From the NCBI RefSeq assembly GCF_011089885.1, contig NZ_JAANBD010000027.1:62001-126000 (forward strand): a stretch of 64,000 nt of DNA. The letters run 5' to 3'. Under the pieces are notes generated by a model. It worked only from the letters and a program-made list of their open reading frames with translations, did no database searches and had not been told where the DNA came from. A program made the position numbers and the translations under genes. Shown here piece after piece: positions 20,084 to 28,904 of the stretch. The number at the start of each line of letters is the position of its first letter. Position 1 is the first letter of the stretch. This DNA is from Thioalkalivibrio sp. XN279 (GTDB lineage Bacteria; Pseudomonadota; Gammaproteobacteria; Steroidobacterales; XN24).

Positions 20084-21394
20084 CTACCCGCCGGGGATGG
20101 TCAGCACCTGTCCGACGCGGATGTTGTCCCCGCGCAAACCGTTGTGGCGTCGCAGCGCCGGCACGCTGGTGTTGTAGCGGGTGGCGATCGCAGACAGCGT
20201 ATCGCCACGCGCGATCACGACCTCGCGCGGCCCCGGCGCGCGCTGACGGTTGTGCGCGACCCAGGTGCCGGGCGGCGGATTGCGGTAAAAGTATTCGCGG
20301 ATGCCGCTCACCAGCGCGGCCGCGAGCTGCTCCTGGTAGCGCTTGTCGCGCAGGCGCTTCTCCTCGTCATGGTTGGAGATGAACGCGGTCTCCACCAGGA
20401 TCGAGGGGATGTCCGGTGCCTTGAGCACGGCGAAGCCGGCCTGCTGCACGGAAGCCTTGTGCAGACGGTTCACCGCGCCGAGACGCTCGAGCACGAACTC
20501 GCCGACCTCCAGGCTCGCGCCGATGGACGCGTTCTGCGACAGGTCGAGCAGCACCGAGGCCAGCAGGTCGTCCTTGTCGTCCAGGCTGACACCGCCGACG
20601 AGGTCGGCCGCGTTCTCACGCGCAGCCAGCCAGCGCGCCGCCTCATCGGTGGCGCCCTTGCTGGAGAGCACGTACACCGACGACCCGTGGGCCTTCGGGT
20701 TCTTGAAAGCGTCGGCGTGCACCGAAACGAACAGGTCGGCCCCGAGCAGGCGCGCCCGTTCGACGCGCTGCCGGAGGCTGAGGAAGTAATCGCCCTCGCG
20801 CGTCATCACCGCGCGCATGCCGGGCTCACGGTTGATGCGCTCGGCGAGCTTGCGTGACACCGCCAGCACCACGTCTTTCTCATAGGTTCCGCGCGGGCCG
20901 ATGGCGCCCGGATCCTCGCCGCCGTGGCCGGGGTCGATGGCGATCACCAGGTCGCGCTCGCCTTCATTCGCACGCACGACCGGCGTCCGCAGCTGCGATT
21001 GCTGGTTGTCGAGCTCGATGATCAGCCGGTGCCCGTAACGCCCTTCGGGCCGGACGAGGAAGCTCCGCGGCTTCGCGCTCGACGCGAGGTCCAGCACGAT
21101 CCGCGCCTCGCCGTCGGCCTTGTTCGCGCCTCGCACCGCCTGCACCAGCCCGGTGCCGCCGGGCATCTGGCCCAGCCCGGCGCCAAGGCGCGCCGGCTTC
21201 AGGTCCACGACCACGCGCGCAGGGTGATCCAGGGTGAACAGCTTGTGCCCGACCGGGGCCGACAGGTCGAGGACGACGCGGGTGGCGTTCGGCCCCGCCC
21301 ACAGGCGCACGTCCTGCACCAGCACCTCGGCTCTTGCGACCGTGGCCAGGAACAGCGTCGCCAGCAGCAAGCCTTTTAGAATATTCCTCGACAT
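20084..21394 (-). CDS. amiB: N-acetylmuramoyl-L-alanine amidase with AMIN and LysM domains
   Basis: Periplasmic zinc amidase that cleaves septal peptidoglycan during daughter-cell separation. From the ATG at 21394 it has 436 residues: signal peptide ending near ARA at residue 22, AMIN domain (about 24-125) and Amidase_3 domain. The zinc-site pattern is visible as DPGHGGEDPGA, a Glu in GTYEKDV, VSVHADAF and LVETAFISN. A C-terminal LysM (IARGDTLSAIATRYNTS) binds glycan. An in-frame GTG at 21436 would add 14 residues; the start is not certain. Named amiB from its tsaE-mutL position; AmiC-type naming is possible. Confidence 0.92.
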   Translation of the reverse strand: MSRNILKGLLLATLFLATVARAEVLVQDVRLWAGPNATRVVLDLSAPVGHKLFTLDHPARVVVDLKPARLGAGLGQMPGGTGLVQAVRGANKADGEARIVLDLASSAKPRSFLVRPEGRYGHRLIIELDNQQSQLRTPVVRANEGERDLVIAIDPGHGGEDPGAIGPRGTYEKDVVLAVSRKLAERINREPGMRAVMTREGDYFLSLRQRVERARLLGADLFVSVHADAFKNPKAHGSSVYVLSSKGATDEAARWLAARENAADLVGGVSLDDKDDLLASVLLDLSQNASIGASLEVGEFVLERLGAVNRLHKASVQQAGFAVLKAPDIPSILVETAFISNHDEEKRLRDKRYQEQLAAALVSGIREYFYRNPPPGTWVAHNRQRAPGPREVVIARGDTLSAIATRYNTSVPALRRHNGLRGDNIRVGQVLTIPGG

Positions 21395-21491
21395 TTCCAA
21401 CAGTTTGGTTGGATTTCGGGAACCAACTTTAACCACAGCCGGGCGCCGAAGGCAATAACTTTCTTTAGAAACAGGCTGCTGCGAAGGAAAC

Positions 21492-22022
21492 TTAGGGGTG
21501 ATTCTTTGGCGGGACCGGCGCAGCGGGAGCAGGCTCCAGGGCCGCGAGCACGGGCTCTCCCCGGGATGAGCCTGCCTCGCAGCGAGCGCAACGACCCTCC
21601 CCTTCGTACTCGAGCGCGACCCTTATATCTGCGCCCGGAAGCCGGTCGCCACCCTTCCCGGCCCACTCCACCAGCACCAGGGCGCCGGGGTGGAGCATGT
21701 CCGGCAGCCCCAGGTAGTCCAGCTCCGCTGGGTCGGCAAGTCGGTACAGGTCGAGGTGAGCCACCTCGCAACGCGGGAGCTCATAAGGCTCAAGTAACGT
21801 GAACGTCGGGCTGCGCACCCGTCCCGTATGGCCGAGGCCGCGCAACAGCCCGCGCACCAGGGTGGTCTTCCCCGCCCCCAGCGGCCCCTCGAGGTGCACC
21901 ACCAGGGGCGCCTGCCGACAGGCGTCGGCCAGCCGTGCCGCCAGCCGGCTCCCCAGCGCCTCGGTGGCGGCGGCGTCAGGCAGGTGGATGCGCAGCACGC
22001 GGGTTGACCCAGGGCCGGACAT
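21492..22022 (-). CDS. tsaE: TsaE, ATPase of the tRNA t6A37 synthesis complex
   Basis: P-loop protein that helps TsaD/TsaB make N6-threonylcarbamoyl-adenosine at tRNA position 37. It has 176 residues from the ATG at 22022. Walker A is HLEGPLGAGKTTLVRGLLRG, followed by VRSPTFTLLEPYE, HLDLYRLADPAELDYLGL and VLVEWAGKGGDRLP. The C-terminus has an extra ~30-residue Pro/Ala-rich tail. The start overlaps the end of nnrD by 47 bp; a GTG at 21998 would shorten this overlap to 23 bp. The order nnrD-tsaE-ami is as in E. coli. Confidence 0.95.
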   Translation of the reverse strand: MSGPGSTRVLRIHLPDAAATEALGSRLAARLADACRQAPLVVHLEGPLGAGKTTLVRGLLRGLGHTGRVRSPTFTLLEPYELPRCEVAHLDLYRLADPAELDYLGLPDMLHPGALVLVEWAGKGGDRLPGADIRVALEYEGEGRCARCEAGSSRGEPVLAALEPAPAAPVPPKNHP

Positions 22023-23478
22023 GTTGCAGCAGGTCACCGGCCGCGAGTCCGCGCTCGCCGTGTGCGGCGGCGTCATCGGCGGCCAGGGCATGCACCAGGA
22101 CCCCGGCGCAGGCGGCGCGCTCCAGGTCCTGGAGCTGCGCCGCGAGCCCGCCGATGAGCCCGCTGAGCACATCGCCCATGCCGCCGCTCGCCATGCCGGG
22201 ATTGCCGGCGCCGCACAGCCAGGGCACGGGTCCGGCACCAGCCACCAGCGTACCGGCGCCTTTCAGCAACACGACGCCGCCGAAACGCGACTGCAGGGCA
22301 CGCAACGCCGCGGGCCGGTCGGCCTCGACCTCGGCGGCAGTGCTGTCCAGCAGCCGCGCGGCCTCGCCGGGGTGCGGCGTCAGGACCCCGCGGGAGATGC
22401 GGCGCGGATGCTCGGAGAGCAGGTTCAGTGCGTCGGCGTCGAGAATGCAGGGCAGGCCGCTGTCCAGCGCGACGGCCAGCAGCTCCTGCGCCCATCCCGA
22501 GCGACCCAGGCCCGGCCCGGCGACGAGCACGGTGGCACGCTCCAGCAGCGGTTCGAGCTCGCGCGGTCCCTCCACGCCCCGGCACATCAGCTCGGGCTGG
22601 GCAGCGAACATGGCTGCGGCGTGAGCGGGCCGCGTGGCCACGCTGACCAGGCCGGCGCCGCTGCGCAGCGCGGCGCGGCCGGCGAGCAGCGCGGCCCCGC
22701 CCATGCCATGGTCGCCCCCGACGACCAGCACGTGGCCGAACCGGCCCTTGTGGGCGTCGCGCTCCCGCGGCCTGAGCCACTCGCCGAGGCAGGCGGGTTC
22801 GAGCCGGCGCGCGGCTGGCTCCAGCCCCGCCTCGAGTCGCTGCGGCACGTCGAGATCGGCAAACAGCACCTCGCCGGCGCAGGCGCGGCCGCGCCCGGTG
22901 AACAATCCCAGCTTGAGACCGATGAAACAGACCGTGACCGTCGCGCGCACGGCCACGCCGAGTATGCGCCCGGTGTCCGCATGCAGGCCGGTCGGGATAT
23001 CCAGCGCCAGCACCGGACGCCCGTCGGCGTTCACCGCCTCCACGACCTGCGCATAGCGACCTTCCAGCGTCCGGTCGAGCCCGGTGCCGAGCAGGCCGTC
23101 CACCAGCGGCCCGTCGCCGGGCAGAGGTCCGTCACCCGCCCAGGGCTCGATGACGCCGCCAGCCGCCAGGTAGTCCGCGCAGGCCGCCGCGGCGTCGCCC
23201 CGCAGCGTCTCCGGCGCCGCCAACCCGACCACCCGTGCGGCCAGGCCGCATTGCATGGCGCGGCGCGCCAGCACGTAGCCGTCCCCCGCGTTGTTGCCGC
23301 CACCGCACAGCACAGCCACATCCCGTGCCGCCGGCCAGCGCTGCAGCAGCGCATCCAATGCCGCGCGGCCCGCGCGTTCCATGAGTTCCCGCCCCGCAAT
23401 GCCATGCGTCTCGATGGCACGGCGATCGAGCTCGCGCACCTGCGCGGCGGTCCACAGTTCCCGGGGCATGGCTGACAT
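21976..23478 (-). CDS. nnrD: Bifunctional NAD(P)HX epimerase / ADP-dependent dehydratase
   Basis: Repairs hydrated NADH and NADPH. It has 500 residues from the ATG at 23478 (a second ATG at 23469 is equally possible). The N-terminal YjeF_N epimerase domain (LWTAAQVRELDRRAIE, CGGGNNAGDGYVLAR) covers about residues 1-220. The C-terminal carbohydrate-kinase-like dehydratase (about 225-500) has KGRFGHVLVVGGDHGMGGA, TPHPGEAARLL and GNPGMASGGMGDVLSG. It diverges from queG with only 22 bp between the two starts. Confidence 0.96.
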   Translation of the reverse strand: MSAMPRELWTAAQVRELDRRAIETHGIAGRELMERAGRAALDALLQRWPAARDVAVLCGGGNNAGDGYVLARRAMQCGLAARVVGLAAPETLRGDAAAACADYLAAGGVIEPWAGDGPLPGDGPLVDGLLGTGLDRTLEGRYAQVVEAVNADGRPVLALDIPTGLHADTGRILGVAVRATVTVCFIGLKLGLFTGRGRACAGEVLFADLDVPQRLEAGLEPAARRLEPACLGEWLRPRERDAHKGRFGHVLVVGGDHGMGGAALLAGRAALRSGAGLVSVATRPAHAAAMFAAQPELMCRGVEGPRELEPLLERATVLVAGPGLGRSGWAQELLAVALDSGLPCILDADALNLLSEHPRRISRGVLTPHPGEAARLLDSTAAEVEADRPAALRALQSRFGGVVLLKGAGTLVAGAGPVPWLCGAGNPGMASGGMGDVLSGLIGGLAAQLQDLERAACAGVLVHALAADDAAAHGERGLAAGDLLQHVRPWVNPRAAHPPA

Positions 23479-23485
23479 GCGCCGG

Positions 23486-23493
23486 ATTATACT
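23486..23493. promoter_or_regulatory. Overlapping divergent -10 elements for nnrD and queG
   Basis: The 22 bp between the two ATGs contain the only AT-rich octamer nearby. Read on the plus strand it gives TATACT (23488-23493); on the minus strand it gives TATAAT (23491-23486). Each -10 box ends seven bases before the ATG it faces, so both transcripts would be leaderless or nearly so. No good -35 box is visible on either side. Confidence 0.45.
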
Positions 23494-23500
23494 GCCGCGC

Positions 23501-24553
23501 ATGGAGAGTCTGGTCCGGCAGGTCAAGGACTGGGGCCGCGAGCTCGGCTTCGGCGCGGTCGGCGTCGCGCGTGCGCCGCTGCCCGACGACGAGGCCTGGC
23601 TGAAGCGCTGGCTGGCGCTCGGGCGCCATGGCGGCATGGCGTGGATGGCGCGCCACGGCACACGCCGCAGCCGCCCGGCAGAGCTGCTGCCGGGCACCGT
23701 GACCGTGATCTCCGTCCGCATGGACTACCTGCCGCCGGACGCAACGCCGCCGGAGCAGGTGCTGTCAGACCCGGGCCTGGCCTACGTCTCGCGTTACGCC
23801 CTCGGCCGGGACTACCACAAGGTGTTGCGCAAACGGCTGCAACAACTCGCGGACCGCATGACTGCGGCGGTCGGCCCCTTCGGCTACCGCGTGTTCACCG
23901 ACAGCGCCCCGGTGCTGGAAAAAGCCCTGGCGCGCGACGCCGGGCTGGGATGGATCGGCAAGCACACCAACCTGCTCGCGCGCGACGCCGGCAGCTGGTT
24001 CTTTCTCGGCGAGATCTACACCGACTTGCCGCTCCCGGCCGATGCACCGCCCGGCGCCCACTGCGGCAGCTGCACCGCCTGCATCGACGCCTGCCCGACC
24101 GCGGCCATCGTCGCGCCCTACGAGCTGGATGCGCGCCGCTGTATCTCTTACCTCACCATCGAGCACGACGGGGCCATCCCCGAGGAATTTCGCGCCGCGA
24201 TGGGCAACCGCATCTACGGCTGCGACGACTGCCAGCTGGTCTGCCCCTGGAACCGCTATGCGCAGGCTGCCGCCTCGCCCGACTTCAAGGTCCGCGCCGG
24301 ACTCGACGCGCCGGTACTGGCGGAGCTGTTCGGCTGGTCGGAGGAAGAGTTCCTGGCGCGCATGGAGGGTTCGGCGATCCGACGTATCGGCTACCAGCGC
24401 TGGCTGCGGAACATTGCCGTGGCCCTGGGCAATGCGGCGCCCGACGCCGCCGCGCGGCAGGCACTGGAATGCCGCCGGCACGATCCCTCGCCGCTGCTGC
24501 GCGAACACGTGGCATGGGCCCTGGAGCGCCATGCCGCGGCAGGGGAGCGTTGA
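23501..24553 (+). CDS. queG: Epoxyqueuosine reductase QueG
   Basis: Cobalamin- and iron-sulfur-dependent enzyme of the last step of queuosine synthesis at tRNA position 34. It has 350 residues. The N-terminal catalytic half has MDYLPPD and SRYALGRDYHKVLRKRL. Two ferredoxin-like [4Fe-4S] motifs follow, CGSCTACIDACP and CDDCQLVCPWN. The C-terminal HEAT-like helices bind tRNA. The start lies seven bases after a candidate -10 box. Confidence 0.96.
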   Translation: MESLVRQVKDWGRELGFGAVGVARAPLPDDEAWLKRWLALGRHGGMAWMARHGTRRSRPAELLPGTVTVISVRMDYLPPDATPPEQVLSDPGLAYVSRYALGRDYHKVLRKRLQQLADRMTAAVGPFGYRVFTDSAPVLEKALARDAGLGWIGKHTNLLARDAGSWFFLGEIYTDLPLPADAPPGAHCGSCTACIDACPTAAIVAPYELDARRCISYLTIEHDGAIPEEFRAAMGNRIYGCDDCQLVCPWNRYAQAAASPDFKVRAGLDAPVLAELFGWSEEEFLARMEGSAIRRIGYQRWLRNIAVALGNAAPDAAARQALECRRHDPSPLLREHVAWALERHAAAGER

Positions 24554-24619
24554 GTTCGCGCCGCTTTGCACACAGAATGGCGGGCAAAGCCCGAGCGCCC
24601 GGGCGGGAGGACAAAGGGA

Positions 24620-25570
24620 TTGGACTTCGTCGATGCGCCTGACATCAGGCACTTCCTTTCCGGCCTGCAGTTGTTCAACGGCGTGGACATCCGCTCGGTC
24701 GGCCCCTTCCTGGCGCGCACCCGTCGCCGCGACGTGCGCGCCGGCGAGGTGCTGCTGGCGCCCTCCACCACCAACTCGCGCGTGTTCGTCATCCTCTCGG
24801 GTGCGCTCGAGGTCCGCCTGGGCACGCTGGAAAGCGAGCCGCTGACGGTCCTGCAACCGGGCCAGTGCGCCGGGGAAATGTCCATCATCGAGGAGAAACA
24901 TCCCTCCGCCTGGGTGGTGGCGGCGCGCGACTCGCACCTCATGGTGATCGAGCAGGACATCCTCTGGCGCATGATCAACGTGTCGCACGCCTTCGCCCGC
25001 AACCTGCTGGTGATCCTGTCCTCGCGGGTGCGCTCCGACAACCAGGTCATCCTCGAGAACGCGGGCATCCTCAGGGAGTTCGAAAAGCACGCCGTGACGG
25101 ACGCACTGACGGACCTGCACAACCGCCACTGGCTGGAGAACATGTTCCGGCGCCGGCTGGAGCGCTGCCTGAAGGACGAGACGCCGACCGCGATGGTGAT
25201 GATCGACGTCGACCAGTTCAAGAAATTCAATGATCGCTTCGGGCACGTGGCCGGCGACCGCGCCTTGCGGCTGGTGGCCGAGACGCTGCGCAACCATTTC
25301 CGCCCCGGCGACATGGTGGCGCGGTTCGGCGGCGACGAGTTCTGCATCCTGCTGCCGGGCGCGGACAAGGAAGCAGCGCGGACCTGTGCCGAGCGCGCGC
25401 GCTGGTCTGTTCTCAAGGCGACCGACGAGGATCCCGGCGCCCCCAAGGTGACGCTGTCGGCGGGGGTCGCGGAGGCCGAGCCCGGGGATACGCTCGAGCA
25501 CCTCATCGCGCGCGCGGACGACGCCCTGTACCGCGCCAAGATCGGCGGCAGGAACCAGATCGCGATCTAG
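24620..25570 (+). CDS. cNMP-binding-domain diguanylate cyclase
   Basis: A predicted soluble c-di-GMP synthase of 316 residues. The TTG at 24620 is preferred because GGGAGGA precedes it; an upstream ATG at 24566 would add 18 residues that read like non-coding sequence. The N-terminal cyclic-nucleotide-binding domain (about residues 20-130: VFVILSGALEVRLG, GECAG-like AGEMSIIEEKHPSA) is followed by a GGDEF domain with an intact catalytic motif FGGDEF and an RxxD inhibitory site (RPGD) five residues before it. This suggests control by a nucleotide or other ligand and by product feedback. It follows queG by 66 bp and converges on panD. Confidence 0.9.
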   Translation: MDFVDAPDIRHFLSGLQLFNGVDIRSVGPFLARTRRRDVRAGEVLLAPSTTNSRVFVILSGALEVRLGTLESEPLTVLQPGQCAGEMSIIEEKHPSAWVVAARDSHLMVIEQDILWRMINVSHAFARNLLVILSSRVRSDNQVILENAGILREFEKHAVTDALTDLHNRHWLENMFRRRLERCLKDETPTAMVMIDVDQFKKFNDRFGHVAGDRALRLVAETLRNHFRPGDMVARFGGDEFCILLPGADKEAARTCAERARWSVLKATDEDPGAPKVTLSAGVAEAEPGDTLEHLIARADDALYRAKIGGRNQIAI

Positions 25571-25577
25571 CAGGGGC

Positions 25578-25958
25578 TCAGGCGGCCTGGACGGGGATGG
25601 TGTCGCCGGTGCGCGTGACGCGGTTGTCCTCGTCGAGGTAGACCAGCTTCGGCTTGTGCAGGCGCGCTTCCTGCTCGCTCATGCCGCCGTAGGCGCAGAT
25701 GATCACCCGGTCGCCCGGCCGTGCCTTGTGCGCGGCGGCCCCGTTCACCGAGATGACGCGCGAACCGGCCTCGGCGCGGATGGCGTAGGTGGTGAAGCGC
25801 TCGCCGCCCGTGACGTTGTAGATCTGGATCTGCTCGTACTCCATGATCCCGGCGAGCTCGAGCAGGTCCGAGTCGATGGCGCACGAACCCTCGTAGTCGA
25901 GCTCTGCGTGAGTCACGCAGGCCCGGTGTAGCTTGGCCTTGAGCAAAGTCAGCTGCAT
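25578..25958 (-). CDS. panD: Aspartate 1-decarboxylase (pyruvoyl enzyme)
   Basis: Makes beta-alanine for pantothenate from aspartate. It has 126 residues and the self-cleavage site Gly24-Ser25 in DYEGSCAID, which yields the pyruvoyl cofactor. [28 protein letters not shown] and [10 protein letters not shown] are standard. It is the last pan gene of the panB-panC-panD order, 30 bp after panC. Confidence 0.97.
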   Translation of the reverse strand: MQLTLLKAKLHRACVTHAELDYEGSCAIDSDLLELAGIMEYEQIQIYNVTGGERFTTYAIRAEAGSRVISVNGAAAHKARPGDRVIICAYGGMSEQEARLHKPKLVYLDEDNRVTRTGDTIPVQAA

Positions 25959-25988
25959 CGGTTCCTCCTTCCCACGCAGGGACCGGAT

Positions 25989-26849
25989 CTAATCCAGGTC
26001 GACGAGCAGGTTGTCGATCAACCGTGCCCGCCCCAGCTTGGACGCCGCCAGCACGACGAGGTTCCTGTCGTTGCCGTTCGGCGTCCCGAGATCATCCTGC
26101 CGGCGCACCTCGAAGTACTCCGGGGACATTCCGGCTGACCGAATATTGTCCATGCCGGCCTGCTGTAATGCAACAAAGTCTCGTTCTCCCCGCCGCAGCG
26201 CGTCGGCCGCGGCCTGCAGGGCGCCGTGCAGGGCGGGTGCCACGCGGCGCTCCGCGGCGCCGAGGTAGCGGTTGCGGGAGCTCATGGCGAGCCCGTCGGC
26301 CTCGCGCCGCGTGGGGACGCCGAGGATCTCCACGGGAAAGTCCAGGTCCGCCACCATGCGACGCACGATGGTCAGCTGCTGGTAATCCTTCTGCCCGAAT
26401 GCGGCCAGGTCCGGCTGCACCAGGTTGAACAGCTTCGCCACCACCGTCGTCACCCCGGCGAAATGCCCCGGCCGGCTGGCGCCGCAAAGAAGGTCCGCCA
26501 GCCCCGGCACTTCCACGCGCGTCGTGCCCGTGCGGCCTGAGGGATACATCACCGCCTCGGGGGGCGCGAACACCAGGCTGCAAGCCGAGCCTTCCAGCCG
26601 GGCCAGGTCGTCCTCCAGGGTGCGCGGATAGGCGGCGAAATCTTCGCCCGGACCGAACTGCAGCGGATTGACGAAGATGCTGACCACGACCCGATCCGCT
26701 GCTGCTGCCGCCGCATGCACCAGGTCGAGGTGTCCCTGGTGCAGGTTGCCCATGGTCGGGACGAATGCAACCCGCGCGCCGGCGCGCCGCCAGTCCGCCA
26801 GCGTGGCCCGCAGGCCGCACCCGTCGCTGACGACCGGCAGGCCGCTCAC
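25989..26849 (-). CDS. panC: Pantothenate synthetase
   Basis: Joins pantoate and beta-alanine using ATP. The GTG at 26849 overlaps the panB stop (GTGA) and gives 286 residues, the family length. ATP-site motifs FVPTMGNLHQGHLDLV (HIGH-like) and AMSSRNRYL (KMSKS-like) are present, along with FVNPLQFGPGEDFAAYPRT and FGQKDYQQL. The second enzyme in a coupled panB-panC pair. Confidence 0.97.
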   Translation of the reverse strand: MSGLPVVSDGCGLRATLADWRRAGARVAFVPTMGNLHQGHLDLVHAAAAAADRVVVSIFVNPLQFGPGEDFAAYPRTLEDDLARLEGSACSLVFAPPEAVMYPSGRTGTTRVEVPGLADLLCGASRPGHFAGVTTVVAKLFNLVQPDLAAFGQKDYQQLTIVRRMVADLDFPVEILGVPTRREADGLAMSSRNRYLGAAERRVAPALHGALQAAADALRRGERDFVALQQAGMDNIRSAGMSPEYFEVRRQDDLGTPNGNDRNLVVLAASKLGRARLIDNLLVDLD

Positions 26850-27682
26850 GAGAAGCAGTGCTCCGGCGCCGGGTAGCTGCCGTCCTTCACCGCGGCGACG
26901 TAACGTGCCAGCGCGTCCTGCAGCCCGTCCGCGCCGGCAAGGAAATCCCTGGCGAAACGCGGCTTCCTGCCGGGCGTCACGGAGAGAATGTCGTAGAGCA
27001 CCAGGATCTGGCCGTCTACGGCCGGACCCGCCCCGATGCCGATGACCGGGACGCGCAACGCCGCAGCGATGGCCTGGCCCAGCACGGAGGGCACGCACTC
27101 CAGCAGCACGATGTCCGCGCCCGCTTCCTGCAGCGCATGCGCATCCTTCACCATCTGCTCGGCCGCCGCCTGCTCTCTCCCCTGCACCTTGAAGCCGCCG
27201 AGCTTGTGGATCGACTGCGGCGTCAGGCCGATGTGGGCGCACACGGGGATGTCGCGCGAGGCGAGGAACTCGACCGTGCGGACCTGCAGTTCGCCACCCT
27301 CCAGCTTGACCATGGCGGCGCCGCCCTCCTGCATCAGCCGCACGGCGTTGGCAAAGGCAGGCTCCGGCAGGCTGTAACTGCCGAAAGGCATGTCCGCCAC
27401 CAGGAAGCCGCGCCGCAGTCCGCGCGTCACGCAACGGGTGTGGTAGACCATGTCGTCCATGGTCACCGGGACCGTCGTGTCGTGACCCTGCACGACCATC
27501 CCGAGCGAATCGCCCACCAGCACGAGGTCGGTGCCTGCGGCGTCCACCGCAGCGGCGAAGCTGGCGTCGTAGGCGGTGAGACAGGCGATTTTCTCGCCTT
27601 CCGCTTTCATGTGCCGCAGGGTGTCGAGCGTCACCGGTTTCTCGGCGCGCGCGCGGTCCTGCAGGTGGCTGTACATGGTCAT
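26846..27682 (-). CDS. panB: 3-methyl-2-oxobutanoate hydroxymethyltransferase
   Basis: Makes ketopantoate from alpha-ketoisovalerate and methylenetetrahydrofolate. It has 278 residues. Motifs are CLTAYDASFAAAVDAAG, VLVGDSLGMVVQGHDTTVPV, HIGLTPQSIHKLGG with a GFKVQGR follow-on, and the catalytic Glu in LLECVPS. An alternative start two codons downstream (MYSHLQ) is possible. It lies 66 bp after the deoxynucleoside kinase gene. Confidence 0.97.
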   Translation of the reverse strand: MTMYSHLQDRARAEKPVTLDTLRHMKAEGEKIACLTAYDASFAAAVDAAGTDLVLVGDSLGMVVQGHDTTVPVTMDDMVYHTRCVTRGLRRGFLVADMPFGSYSLPEPAFANAVRLMQEGGAAMVKLEGGELQVRTVEFLASRDIPVCAHIGLTPQSIHKLGGFKVQGREQAAAEQMVKDAHALQEAGADIVLLECVPSVLGQAIAAALRVPVIGIGAGPAVDGQILVLYDILSVTPGRKPRFARDFLAGADGLQDALARYVAAVKDGSYPAPEHCFS

Positions 27683-27748
27683 GGCGCGACCCCCCTCGTT
27701 CGCTCGCCGGCCAGCATGGACAATTCGTCCGTCAACATCAATCGGCGC

Positions 27749-28402
27749 TCAGCCGGCGACGCCGAAGGGCGTCGGGTTGTAGTACTGGCGACCCCCTTCC
27801 ATGGCGCGGATCCGCTGCAGCAGGTCCTGGTAGTCCGCCTCGCGCCGCACCGGGTCGATGGTCGCGGCGTTCACGATCAGCAGCGGCCCGGCATCGTAGC
27901 GATGGAAGAAATCCATGTAGGCCTCCGACAGCCGGCGCAGGTAATCCGGGCGGACCTGCTGCTCATAGGCGATGCCGCGGCGCTGCACGCGGTCCACCAG
28001 CACCTCCACCGGCGCCTGCAGGTAGACCACGAGATCGGGCGTCGGCGCATCCAGGGCCAGCCCCTGGTACACCTGCTCGTAGAGACGGTATTCCTCGTCG
28101 GGCAACGTCAGCCGCGCGAAGATGCGGTCCTTCTCGAGCAGGAAATCGGCCACGCGCCCGCCCGCAAACAGGTCGGCCTGGCGCATCTCCTGTGCCTGGC
28201 GCGCGCGCTGGAACAGGAAATGCAGCTGCGTCGGCAGGGCGTTCGCCGCGGGATCGCGATAAAAGCGCTCGAGAAAAGGGTTCTCCTCCGCCTGCTCGAG
28301 CACCAGGTCGAACTGCAGCGTCTCGGCCAGGCGGCGCGCCAGCGAAGTCTTGCCGACACCGATGGGGCCCTCGATGGCCAGGTAGCGCAGTTGCCGCGGC
28401 AT
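27749..28402 (-). CDS. Deoxynucleoside kinase family protein
   Basis: Phosphorylates deoxynucleosides in salvage, judging from family. It has 217 residues. P-loop IEGPIGVGKTSLARRL, an ERFYRDP/FLLEKDRIFA region resembling dGK/dCK enzymes, and DLVVYLQAPVEVLVDRVQRRG, containing the lid-side Asp/Arg motif, are present. The ATG shares one base with the folK stop (TGATG). A kinase of this family between folK and panB is a recurrent gammaproteobacterial arrangement. Which base it prefers cannot be told. Confidence 0.88.
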   Translation of the reverse strand: MPRQLRYLAIEGPIGVGKTSLARRLAETLQFDLVLEQAEENPFLERFYRDPAANALPTQLHFLFQRARQAQEMRQADLFAGGRVADFLLEKDRIFARLTLPDEEYRLYEQVYQGLALDAPTPDLVVYLQAPVEVLVDRVQRRGIAYEQQVRPDYLRRLSEAYMDFFHRYDAGPLLIVNAATIDPVRREADYQDLLQRIRAMEGGRQYYNPTPFGVAG

Positions 28403-28902
28403 CAGGGCTCCTCCCGGCGCAGGCCCGTGGCGTCTGCCGCCGCCGCCAGTGCGGCCACGCTCTGCCCGTCCGGGAGATGCAGGCCCGGCGCCACCTCGGC
28501 CAGCGGCACCAGCACGAAGGGACGGCTGCAGATCCCGGGGTGCGGCAGGGTGAGCGCATCGGATTCGATCCGCGTGTTGCCGTACGCGAGCAGGTCCAGG
28601 TCCACGGTGCGCGGCCCCCAGCGTGGACCCTCGCGGCGGCGCCCCTGTGCATCCTCGATGCCCTGCAGCGCTGCCAGCAGCGCCTCCGCCGGCAGGCGCG
28701 TCAGCAGCCCCGCCACGGCGTTCAGGTAATCGGGCTGGTCCTGCGGCCCCATGGGCGGGTTGTGATAGCGGCCGGACAACGCGACCAGCCGTGTATCCGG
28801 CAGTGCCGCGAGTGCCTCCAGGGCCATGGCCAGCTGCGCCGCAGGGTCGTCCAGATTGCTGCCCAGGCCGACGTAGGCAGGCATGAAACCGGCAGGGGGC
28901 AT
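28402..28902 (-). CDS. folK: HPPK, 6-hydroxymethyl-7,8-dihydropterin pyrophosphokinase
   Basis: Transfers pyrophosphate from ATP to hydroxymethyl-dihydropterin in folate synthesis. It has 166 residues with the family start AYVGLGSNLDDPAAQL, GRYHNPPMGPQDQPDYLNAV and the Mg-binding GPRTVDLDLLAYG, followed by LPHPGICSRPFVLVPL. It begins 2 bp after the pcnB stop and overlaps the kinase gene, so the three are one operon. Confidence 0.96.
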   Translation of the reverse strand: MPPAGFMPAYVGLGSNLDDPAAQLAMALEALAALPDTRLVALSGRYHNPPMGPQDQPDYLNAVAGLLTRLPAEALLAALQGIEDAQGRRREGPRWGPRTVDLDLLAYGNTRIESDALTLPHPGICSRPFVLVPLAEVAPGLHLPDGQSVAALAAAADATGLRREEP

Positions 28903-28904
28903 GG

